From Clarkia xantiana subsp. parviflora (taxonomy: Eukaryota; Streptophyta; Magnoliopsida; Myrtales; Onagraceae), in assembly GCA_036873135.1 (NCBI GenBank), contig JAPTYO010000015.1, positions 1,944,839 through 2,008,838 on the forward strand: a stretch of DNA of 64,000 nt, in the 5' to 3' direction. Every line of letters starts with the position of its first letter. Within the stretch, counting starts at the first letter, position 1. Below the pieces are notes generated by a model. The model saw only the letters and a list, made by a program, of their open reading frames with translations, was not told where the DNA came from and made no database searches. Below, piece after piece: positions 54,905-64,000 of the stretch. The translations under genes and the position numbers were made by a program.

Positions 54905-55073
54905 CGTAGACGTAGGAAAGGAGAAACGATCAAGCGCGTACCTCCGCAATCTGTATGTATGGGGTGCGGTTTCCGGCTTCCGCCCTGAATCTGATATTCT
55001 TTCTGATCAATTTTAAAAGAAATGTTTTTTGGTAATGCCTTTTAACTTAAGAGATTCTCGATTAAATTCACTA
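54905..55073 (-). promoter_or_regulatory. 5' UTR and proximal promoter of GPATCH11
   Basis: Short upstream interval between the ATG and a terminal-inverted-repeat element. No clear TATA box is seen, which is common for housekeeping genes. Confidence 0.4.
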
Positions 55074-55966
55074 TTATCAGAACCGGACCGGCTGTCCGAC
55101 CGGTTCCGATTGGGAACCGGTGCCTCGAACAATCCTATTCGATTAAAAGACTGGGATGCAAGCAAATCAGGTCACACCTTCCATTTTTTAGAGATCCGGA
55201 CGGTTTACGGCGAACATGGCGATCCACCGTTTCGATCAAGAAATGAAAATAATAATAATAATAAAAACTGAAGGCATCTCCTCACATAAACAATCTTACA
55301 TCAGCAGTTCACCATCTGTTGGCGCTCCCTGTCGCGGGATTCGTTATTAATGAATTCTCATGGTTTCAGATTTAAGCACGAATTCAAGGTGACCAAGAGG
55401 AGCGAGACGACACAGATTCAAGGAAGCTCCACCGTCGACGAGTGGATCGGCCACCTCCCCGAACAGGTGACATCGTGGAGGAGCTCGCCGTCGATGGCGA
55501 CCCAGAGTCGATCAAGCCATCGTTCAAGAAGGGGGCGGCGGGGGTCTTGAAGTTACAGGCCTATTAGATTCGTGGAGACGTTTCTTGTTCTTCTTCCGTC
55601 ATTGTTAGGATCCGTCGTTGGAGGAGCGATTTCTCGGAGTTGCAGGCATGCATCGTCCCCGACGACTCGAACACCACCAAGAAGAAGTAGCAGACATCCA
55701 CAGGTCAACAATTGAACGAAAACAGAAGTTGAGAGAGAGGTATTTGTTATTGATATTCAGATGGTGGGGCAGGTGATATGTCCCCGACGACTCGAACTCC
55801 TCTGTTGGGCTCTCTTTTGTAAACAGAGAATTTTTTTAAGAAAAAAAAATGTGTCAATGAAGCTTCTAGAGTTTGCCTATAAAGGACTAGGAGTAGGAAT
55901 CTTCTAAAACGGTCGAACCGGGAACCGGTGGCCTTGTCGATCTGGTGTCCGATCCGGTTCTGATAA
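55074..55966. mobile_element. Non-autonomous terminal-inverted-repeat element upstream of GPATCH11
   Basis: The left end TTATCAGAACCGGACCGG is the inverse of the right end CCGATCCGGTTCTGATAA with one mismatch. Flanks CACTA and CACTG agree at four of five bases. The 893-bp interior is GC-rich in the middle, with short coding-like stretches but no transposase. The superfamily is not clear. Confidence 0.65.
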
Positions 55967-56593
55967 CACTGATTAAATTAGATAAACATGCAATTCTATG
56001 TTAAAAATCAGTTTAGAAGTTGCAATTCTCCATTATATGTTTGCGTCACATGTAATTTCAAAGATTTAAAACACACTAGATCAATCATGACACGAAACCT
56101 TGTAATATGGTGTAGCGGTTCAGTCATGATTTCAATCACCGCTAGTGACCATGAGAATGTAAATATATTGGGTCTTTCTATCATGCTCTACAAGCACCAT
56201 GCTTTGGTACTTTTTTTTTTGTATTTTCTATTGCTCTAAAGGTGAACCCTAGAGGGAAATTGATATTATTAATAGTATGATGCAAATATTTTTGTAGTTA
56301 TTCATACTTTTAAAGTTTTACATATGTTACCATTAAGTTCATCTTTGTAATAAAAAAAAAAAAAAAAAAAGCATGGAGCTCCACAAGCATAGTAGAAAAA
56401 TCCAAATATATTCACGGCCAGCACCTAACCCCTTAACGGCTGACCCGATGGGAGTGGAGATTAGTCTAGGTGTGGAGCAAGTATGCTACGGGTGCTGTCA
56501 TCTAGATAGAACCCTCCTAAGACCACTCGCGGGAAACAAAAAAGAAAATAATAACAAAAAATCATGACACGATTTCTGGATTTCTTAATCGGA
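55967..56593. other. Intergenic, no gene
   Basis: AT-rich, with a poly(A) run of about 20 at 56350-56370. Nothing else is supported. Confidence 0.4.
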
Positions 56594-57120
56594 GGGTTAA
56601 TAACTAAAATGCTACTCAACTTTGATCTAATTATAAATTGGTATCTGAACTTTAACTTTTTTAAAAAATTGGCTACCCAAATTTTTAATCTTCGAGCAAA
56701 TTGCAATCTCTGTTACAATTTCCATCAAATTGGTCAAAAAAATGAATGTGTTCTGGCGACGTGAGGTATTTTCATAAGTATCAAATATAGATTCGGACAT
56801 AAATTTGAAAGATAACAACGAACTAACTTTAATTTAATGTTTAATTTGCACTGTTGAAATTGGTCGAAGATCAAATTGAGTCTCCAATTGAAGGTATTTC
56901 AATCAATCCTTTCTTTATGTATGAATCCGTTTTTGGTACATATGAAAAGACTCCACGTGGTCGGAACATTATTCATCTCTTATCCAATTTTATGGAGATT
57001 GTAACTGAGGTACCAATTTGCTTGTAAATTGAAAATTTGAGTAGCCAATTTTTAAAAATTAAAGTTCGGATAATGATTTATAATCGAGTCAAAGTCAGGT
57101 AGTAATTTGGTTACTAACCC
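56594..57120. mobile_element. Mutator-like foldback (MITE-type) element 3
   Basis: 527 bp with inverted arms of about 160 bp. It starts GGGTTAATAACTAAAATGCTAC, with the matching inverse GTTACTAACCC at the right end. Flanks TTAATCGGA and TAGATCGGA agree at 7 of 9 bases. It shares the GGGTTA terminus with elements 1 and 2. No transposase is present. Confidence 0.75.
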
Positions 57121-57425
57121 TAGATCGGAATCATCCATGTGTTGGGCACCTGATAAAGAAAATAACTAGCAACTTGTTTAGCTATCCAAACATCATGTAG
57201 CAATTTTTTTTTACTGTTCAAATATCAACTAGCATTTTGACGTATTTTTGTTCATCAAGTAGAGGCATATGGCTCATTTCGCCCAAATTATATCAAAATT
57301 TTAACAATGCTAGTAATCTATACACATATAAAATTGAGCTTCCAAAAAAACTTTTAACATTTTTTATTACCATGTTACAATGTACATAACATAACTTAAT
57401 TGGTCATTTCATTGTTCCACGCAAA
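57121..57425. other. Intergenic, no gene
   Basis: AT-rich. Nothing is recognised. Confidence 0.4.
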
Positions 57426-57954
57426 TGATCAGAACTTTGTGGGCAGCTCCAACTTTGTCTGTTCACTTACAAGAGGGTCTTGGTTGGAGGTGTCTCCGAT
57501 AATCACTCTCCGGTGACTAAATAAGAGAGGGAAATGCTATGTTTTTATAGTGAATGTGTGAGAGAATTTGTAAATGAAGAATTAAGATATTTGTAGAGAA
57601 CTAGGGCAAGTGTTTTGGACCAGTCTGTTACATGGGGCGTTGCATTTCATCCTCATACCCAGTCCTTAGCAGTTGACCACCCTATATATAAGGCTCAAGA
57701 TTTCTCATTCTAGACATTATGAACTTTTGCATACTTGAGCTCTACCTTCTCTCCAGTTTCTCTCTCTAGATAACTGTACTTACTTTAGCATTGGAGAGGG
57801 TTCGCCGGTTCCACCCCCGGCTTACCCCTCGTGCAGGTCAACAAAGGAGTGGATTACGAGAATAGAGAAAGGAAACTGATCGTTAGAAGAAAAATTCCAT
57901 TCGTGGGATAAACATTTTGATCGACATCCAGCCGCCCCGATATCTTTCTGATCA
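57426..57954 (+). mobile_element. Gypsy I 5' LTR
   Basis: This 529-bp LTR has a perfect 8-bp terminal inverted repeat TGATCAGA ... TCTGATCA and a CCTATATATAAGG box at 57681-57693, and is followed by the primer-binding site. It lacks the long palindrome arrays of the K-type LTRs. Confidence 0.82.
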
Positions 57955-57956
57955 CT

Positions 57957-57973
57957 TGGCGCCGTCTGTGGGA
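57957..57973 (+). promoter_or_regulatory. Gypsy I primer-binding site
   Basis: TTGGCGCCGTCTGTGGG, two bases after the LTR end, in plus orientation. Confidence 0.9.
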
Positions 57974-57989
57974 TTCGAACAAAAATCCA

Positions 57990-58474
57990 TGACAAGCAAA
58001 CCATTAGCACGAGCAACAATATTTTGCCACCCCCTACGAATCAGTAGTTGAGTATCCAGTACAAATGTCATTCACGAAGGCTTTTCAAGAGTTGGTACAG
58101 TGTCCAATCCAACAGACATGCATACCTCTCAAACAAGAAAATCATAGCAAAACCAACGATGGAGTGCTACGTTGTGCTACTATGTCGTCCCTAACGCTGG
58201 CGTTGCGACCACGTTTATCGCTGCTGCTGCAACCGCTGCTACTGCCGTCGTTACGAACGCGGTTACCACCGCCGTTGCGATCGCATTTGCCGCCGTGCGA
58301 CCGTGTTTATCGACGTCGCTGTGACAACCGTTATCGCCGACAATCGACATTCGACTGCCAATTTCTGCTCGCCGCTGTCGCTTAGATCCGGCGAAAGGAT
58401 CATCGCCGACAAAAAAACGTCGTCATCCTTAAATCGTCCAATTCAAGAGACACGTATACCTCTCAAGCGAACAT
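57990..58474 (+). pseudogene. Gypsy I gag start and leader, truncated
   Basis: An ATG at 57990 opens a frame of only about 20 codons (MTSKPLARATIF) where gag should begin. The sequence then carries Ala/Thr-type GC-rich repeats of CGTTGCGACC-like words and a near-duplicate of CCAATCCAACAGACATGCAT (58106 and 58437). Copia O interrupts it at 58475. Confidence 0.45.
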
Positions 58475-58954
58475 TGTTAGCATATGGTGATTGGGCGCCG
58501 TAAATAAAATCTCATTAATATGTATATATTACCTAATAAATTGGGTAAATGCCACATTAGGGAAATTGGGCTCGACCCAAATCCCAATTGACATGAGAGG
58601 CCGAAAATTGGGCCTTTCTTATACTACATAGGCCGGTCGAACTTAAAAAGGGGCAGAGTGGACTTTTGTCCACTTTGCTCCTCCTACAAATAAGGGGTGT
58701 TAGGGTTTTTATTAGGTTAATTCACAATTCCTCCTTAGTGGTGATTTGAGGCTTTGCTGTGGAGACTATACCGTGTAGGGCTTCCTTAATAAGAACCTCT
58801 ACGGGTTCCGTCCGGTGGATCGTGAACTCCCTCAGCAAGATCTTGGGACTACGGAAAAGGTTTAAGCTATGTGCACATCTTCCGCTGGGTAATTCTTATT
58901 ACAAGCATGTACCTGTGTTTATATTTTCTTAGTAATCTGCCCCGTAATCCAACA
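58475..58954 (+). mobile_element. Copia O 5' LTR
   Basis: This 480-bp LTR runs TGTTAGCATATGGTGATTGG ... CCGTAATCCAACA, followed by TGGTATCAGAGC at 58956. It is closer to LTR N (38038-38638) than to M and P. Confidence 0.85.
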
Positions 58955-59597
58955 ATGGTATCAGAGCTTGTGTTAGAAGTTCTTGATTTTGATAAATTGG
59001 TGTTCTTGATTTATTATTGGCCGAAACTTTTATGTGAAAATTTAAAATTTCTGATTTTATAATTGTTAGTGCCGAAATTTTTCATGATGTTCTTAGTAAA
59101 ATTTGATGTTCATGATCTTCGAGAAAAGTGTGACTTTTATCAAAATCAAACATTGGATTGTAGATCTTATTAAAATTTGATCTTGAAATTTGACCACTTT
59201 TTCCAATTTGTGTTTTCGGCTGAACCTAGGAAAACTAACAAGGTAAATTTTTTTAATTTCTTAGGCCCCAAATTTGTGAATTTCGGCCGAAATATAACAA
59301 ATATATTGTTTACCATATTTTAATTTTTATTAAAGGTGACAATATATCTATAATTGGAAAATATGGATAAGTTCACATTAATATATAGAAATATATATAA
59401 CTATCAATATATCTAGCTAATTTATAGGGATTAAGATATTATTGATAGATTAAGTTACCTGGAAGATTAAGAAAATATATTGTCAGTATATTTGTTTCCC
59501 TATTAAAGATATTGACAATAAATATATATATATATAGTAAGGCCGAAATTTATATATATAGATGTGACCAAAGTTTATATATATATATATATATTTA
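58955..59597 (+). other. Copia O leader
   Basis: AT-rich leader with ATATAT runs. No gag follows, because copia P begins at 59598. Confidence 0.6.
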
Positions 59598-60159
59598 TGT
59601 TAGCATATGGTGACGTGGCCCCGTAATAGGAACCCGTTAATTAAGGGAATTACCTAAGTTAATTAGGCACATTTCAATCTGAGCTAATTCGGCCAAATCC
59701 AATTAGTAATTGACAAGAGAGGCCTAAAATTGGGTCTCCCCCTTATACATGCAATTCGGTCGGCCGCCCTATACCTCATTGGTTGGAGTTTCCTTTTGGC
59801 AACTCCACCAATACTATATATAGGGGTGTCTGCTAAGGGTTTATTCACTCATTCATAATAACAAGGATCTCCATTGAGAACACTTGTTTCCCTTAGTTAA
59901 GTTTCGGCACCATCACATCTGGTCTGAGGTTCCATCTCCGTTGAAGAATCGATCAGAGGTCTTGTTGTGGAGCTACATCGCGTGGGACTTCTTCTAACGA
60001 AGAACTTGCACGTGGTTCCGACAGGAGGATCAGAACTCCCTCCACATCATTCTTGGGCAGGAAAGCTAAAAGGTATGTGTACTAATTCCGCTGCGTAGAT
60101 TAGATTTCTTGCTAGTACACGTTTAGCATTCCGTAGTATTACGTCCCCGTAATCCAACA
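59598..60159 (+). mobile_element. Copia P 5' LTR
   Basis: 562 bp, the same length as LTR M (22972-23533) and very similar to it. The primer-binding site TGGTATCAGAGC follows at 60161. Confidence 0.88.
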
Positions 60160-60660
60160 GTGGTATCAGAGCTTGTGTTAGGAGTTCTTAAAATTTTGAT
60201 AAACTGATGTTCTTGATGTTCATAAAAACCGAATATTTGATGTTCATGAACACCATGAAGAATCCGAAATTTTTAAGTAGATTTCACGTGTTTGATCTTT
60301 AAAAACTTAAAATTTTCAAATTTACATGTTTTTCTATATCAAAACCGAATTTTTCATGATCAATTTAAGTTTGATGTTCATGATCTTCAAGAACACCATG
60401 AGTTTTATCAAGAACATGTTTTGGATTCTTGATCAAGTTAGAGTTTGATCTTAAACTTTGACAACTTTTCCAATTTCTTGTTAGTGCCGAAAATTCCTAG
60501 GGGTGTTTTAGGTAAAAATTTTAATTTTCTTGGTCAACAAGCAATTAAAAATTCAGCACAATCTATAATAGATATAGGTTGTCATTTTTAAAATTTTATT
60601 AATAGGTAACTATATCTAGAAGTTGGAAATAAGGATATGTTCTAATATAATATTGTAAAT
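60160..60660 (+). other. Copia P leader
   Basis: Homologous to the first 500 bases of the copia M leader. It is interrupted by gypsy H at 60661. Confidence 0.6.
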
Positions 60661-61420
60661 TGTTGGATCACGGGCGAAGCTCCGTTACGTCCTTGACGGA
60701 AAGCTTTGGATTCCTGGGCTCCGCGTAATCCTGCAAAAGGGGATGACCGGGGTGGTGACCCAGAATCCCTCTCTGATGCTTAAATGAGTATGGTGATCAA
60801 TGGGGTGGTAAGCAAAAGTCTAAGTTCGTATTAGATGATGGTTTTCTGAGGTAACTTCCTCCTTTATATAGGAGGGGAAGTTACTCAGTTACCTGTTACT
60901 GCGCCTGGCAGTTTTACCCATGATTCCGTGTATCTCGCCACGATTCCGCATATCTCGATTGGGATTCCATATATCTCGCCGCACGCTCCGCGTATCTTAC
61001 CCGTACTCCGCGTATCTCGGGCACGCCCTGCGTATCTCGGGGGATTTATCTTTATCTCTAACCGTCTCCCACTACTCTATCTAGTAGGTGGGTTTCTCGG
61101 TCTTTATCCTCTGATCACAAGTCCCGACTCCCGTCGGAGACTCCAGAGTTGTCTCATTCTAGATCACCACCCAGGACCTTCAGTCTCTGCGGGACAGGTC
61201 CAGCCTCTGCGGGGCTTTATAATCGAGACCTTTACTAAGGCATATCGGGGCCTACTCAGAGGCTTCTCATCGGGAGCATACAACTCGTACATCGGGACCG
61301 CTAAAGTCGGAACCCTTCGTGCTGGGCCTCTGGGCCTTCCAGGCTTTTCACGAGGCCCACTGGACCTACTCGCCGTCCATTGGCTGTTAACGGGGCTAAC
61401 GATTACATCGGAACCCATCA
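60661..61420 (-). mobile_element. Gypsy H 3' LTR
   Basis: This 760-bp LTR runs TGATGGGTTCC ... GATCCAACA on the minus strand, followed on the right by TTTGCCCCCAAG (61421-61432), a minus-strand polypurine tract. A TATATAAAGG box is on the minus strand near 60872-60882. U3 has direct CGTATCTCG-containing repeats (60930-61040) like LTR A. The body of H extends off the right edge. Confidence 0.9.
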
Positions 61421-61474
61421 TTTGCCCCCAAGACATGGGGGACTTTTAGTCCGTCGTGTCTTTTAATTCAGCCC

Positions 61475-61650
61475 TTCTGACCTCGTTGTCGGAGGTTTTT
61501 GTTTTTATACCTTCCAATACCACCGTCGGAGGCCTTTGTTTTCATACCTTCCGATACCACCGTCGGAGGCTTTTGTCTTCATACTTTCCGATACCACCGT
61601 CGGAGGCTTTTGTTTTCGTACCCTCCAATACCACCGTCGGGGGCTTTTAC
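61475..61650 (+). repeat. About 48-bp tandem repeat in gypsy H
   Basis: Four units containing CCGATACCACCGTCGGAGGC and a TTTTGTTTTCATACCTT spacer. It lies between the 3' LTR and the antisense promoter. The ORF at 61456-61830 is built on this repeat. Confidence 0.85.
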
Positions 61651-62015
61651 CTTGTGTGGGATTGTTGTATAACAGAGTCTCTTACTCATGATTGCCTTGG
61701 GCCCACCAGGCCCCATGGGCAGTTGCCAAATCCGAGGAGACTCCTCGGTTACTGTAGCATTAAATGCCTAGGGATAAGGAAACGACGTTTAAACCAGTGT
61801 GACTGCTGTTTTCTGGAAAAGCAGCCATGACGTCACGCACGTCCCTTCCGTACCTATGATCTCGTCGATTAAGATCGTGTCGTTTCCTCTTCAACGGTGC
61901 AGATCGTGCCCATTCTAACTGTCTCTTCCGTACCGTCTTCATAATTTCAACGATCGAGATCAAGTCGTTTCGTCTTCAACGGTGCAGATTAAGTTCCCCC
62001 AGTTGTCCTTTGGCT

Positions 62016-62022
62016 TATAAAA
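62016..62022 (+). promoter_or_regulatory. TATA box of the gypsy H antisense gene
   Basis: TATAAAA about 157 bases before the ATG at 62179. Copy F has TATAAAA about 149 bases before its ATG. Upstream, TCTTCAACGGTGCAGAT is repeated (61888 and 61973). Confidence 0.65.
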
Positions 62023-62178
62023 GCCAAAACCCTGGCCTTATTCACTTCTTCTGCACTCTCTCGATTTCAGCCATTCTTGCGTTCGAAGCTTCTTCTCCAG
62101 GCTCTTCTTGCTGTTCAAGTGATCAAGGCCTTCAATCCTTCCGATCTTCCTTCATTTCACCTCCTCGACCACCGATCA

Positions 62179-64000
62179 TGTCTGGTAAGGGCTTTCCTCT
62201 ATGTTTTCGTGATTTACTTGCTCTCTGTTCTTCTTTTCTCAAATCCTCTTGTTTGCAATCGTTTTAGACGAAGCTAGTTCTGAGGTTAGGGCTCCTTTCG
62301 TTTTCGAGTTTGCTGTCAATGAGATATCCGAGGCTTCGTATGAGGCTGCCCTTAGAGAGGGGTGTATTACTTCGGATTGGGAGCCTCGTTTCCCATATGA
62401 GTCTCAGCCTGCTGTTAGAAGGAAGCACATCATCACGCCTCCTCGGGCAGGGGAAGTGTTTGTCTCCGCCGGACAAATAAGCGCGGGGATTCGGTTCCCC
62501 TTCTGTGGAAACATGGTGGAGATGTGCAACTTCTACAAAACGCATCCCTGTACCTTCTCCCCACACGCCATCCGCGTGTGGAATGCCTTCCAACTCTTAT
62601 GCCACCGTCAACAGTGGACGTACAGTCTTCTGCTGTTCCGCACTTTCTATGGCATGAAGTGCAACAAAGCTGGTGTCTGCTCCTTCTCCCCCCGACTCCC
62701 CAAGTGGACAAAGGAGCAACTTTCACGTTTCGGCTGGGACAGCGAAACTTGGAAGTTCCACAAAGATCGGGTGCTGATCCGCGACTCGGGGTCCGACAAC
62801 AGCGGATGGAAGATGTACTACTTCTTCGTCCAGCACAGCTCTGTCCCCTGGCCTCGATGGGAGGTCGTGGCGGACCCTGCCCCCAAGCTCTTAGACTATA
62901 CTGAGGATGACCTCAACACCCTCCAGATGGTTCAACTCTACCGCTGGAGAGATAACTTCATACCCCTCGACGCCAATAAGCTCCAGGAGAAGAACCTGAT
63001 TACTATCGGAGTCCGACTCCTTGACTCTGTTTCCAAGGATTTGGTCATCTGGGTAATATTTCTAACTATCTTATTTTTCACCCTTGCAGCCAAGAAGGCT
63101 TCTCTGTTGACTCATCTCATTCTGAAGCAGGGCGAGACTGATGCCGTCCAGAGTGGCTCCAAGCGGAAGCGCAAGCTGGTGAAGAAAGGTGCTTCTTCTT
63201 CCACTCCTCTATCTGCCGCTCCTCCGACCGAAGAACAAGTCGGGGCCAAGAAGGCCAGGAGGGAGGAGATTGACCAAGCCTTCGGGGTCACTACCGCCGA
63301 GGAAGGTAAGCGTGTTCGCCGTGCAATTAAACGATATAAGAAATTAGTTCCCAGGGAATTTATCCCCGCTGATCGGAAAACTCAGGTTCAAGAGATCAAG
63401 TACATCCTTCGAGGAGAGATCCCCCGCATTCTCAAGGCGGGATATTACAACGTCTTTGGGAAGAACCAGTACTTCGATCGTCAAATCATCTGGTGCCCAG
63501 AGGGTACTCTTCCTGACTTTATTCGTCCCGCCACCGCAGGTCCCTTGGAGACTCCTACCCCGACGGAGGCTATCGTTCCAGCGGAGACTGCAGCTCCGCA
63601 AGAACTGATGCTGGAGGATGTCCCGGCGGAAGCTCAGTTTCGCCAGGTGACCAATTTGGAGGCCTCTCCTTCTGTCGAGGAGCCTGATGAGGGGGGCCTG
63701 CTTCCCCGCGGCAGGTCGAGGTCAAGGAGCATGAAGCCTGCTGTGAGGGACGTGTCCCGAAGTCCTCCTCCTGTTCTTCGCACTCCAACTCCCGAGCCTC
63801 CGACTGAGATAGCTCCTCCCACCACCAGGGCCGAGCCTATCCCTCGTCTTCCGATGGATGATGTGTACAAGATTTACACCTCCGACCAGGCGGCGATCCC
63901 TTGGCGTCCGATCGAATCCCTCCACGGGTTTTCGATCCGTCGGGACAATCTTGAGCCTGACTTGGCCTTGCATATGCTGTCAGGGTCAATTCCTCCTGCT
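62179..64000 (+). CDS. Gypsy H antisense spliced ORF (Transposase_28-like), runs off right edge
   Basis: Exon 1 is seven bases, ATGTCTG (62179-62185), with a GTAAGG donor. Exon 2 is 62268-63052 and adds to exon 1 as exactly 264 codons. It encodes YEAALREGCITSDWEPRFPY, ISAGIRFPFCGN, IRVWNAFQLLC and a Trp-rich C-terminal part. After an intron (GTAATATTT; the in-frame acceptor is the AAG near 63094 and not the CAG at 63089) the third exon is open to the window end. It has a Lys-rich start, GEIPRILKAGYYNVFGKNQY and a Pro/Thr-rich region. No stop is seen, so this copy may be functional. It is antisense to the element's gag-pol, and its role is unknown. Confidence 0.83.

Overview
The window is nuclear DNA of a flowering plant. 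The evidence is nested Ty3/gypsy and Ty1/copia LTR retrotransposons with plant-type primer-binding sites, foldback DNA elements with 9-bp target duplications, and one intron-containing housekeeping gene with GT-AG introns. I see no organellar or bacterial operon structure. Almost everything is transposon-derived. The only convincing host gene is a GPATCH11-type G-patch protein (52451-54904, minus strand, four exons, 261 codons).

Left nest (1-21247). Gypsy D (minus, 5' LTR 20648-21247, broken gag-PR-RT 18087-20593) is interrupted in RT by gypsy B (plus: RNase H-integrase 3999-5779, minisatellite, antisense ORF, PPT, 3' LTR 17488-18086). B is interrupted on its left by gypsy A (minus: 5' LTR 3283-3998, gag), and A's gag is interrupted by a copia element (minus: LTR, PBS, intact Gag-PR frame 1-1624) that leaves the window. 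A second insertion, the non-autonomous element E (8417-16164, GAGGG duplication), sits inside B's antisense gene.

Middle (21248-40206). This part holds degraded fragments: LTR J, copia M with a Mutator-like foldback element inside, the 3' end of gypsy F with its antisense ORF, element G (antisense ORF tail, 141-bp minisatellite, decayed Gag-PR-Gag' region, 5' LTR), copia N, and a copia reverse-transcriptase relic L carrying a TRIM-like element.

Element K (41358-52114) is the highlight. It is 10.76 kb long, has two 975-bp LTRs that appear identical, and a perfect CACAC duplication. It encodes a 1093-codon Gag-protease-Gag' protein on its sense strand. On the opposite strand it carries an apparently intact six-exon gene of 653 codons related to plant 'putative gypsy type transposon' proteins. 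It has no RT, RNase H or integrase, so it must have been mobilised in trans. It lies in the 3' LTR of copia L, just downstream of GPATCH11.

Right part (52115-64000). After GPATCH11 come two terminal-inverted-repeat elements, a gypsy 5' LTR with PBS (I), two copia LTR-leader fragments (O and P), and gypsy H (3' LTR 60661-61420) with a promoter-driven, spliced antisense ORF running off the right edge.

Two themes recur across the gypsy elements. A sense gag(-pol) and an antisense spliced ORF converge on a tandem-repeat array whose sequence differs between lineages. Arrays of short perfect palindromes, also lineage-specific in sequence, occupy the U3 part of four LTR types.
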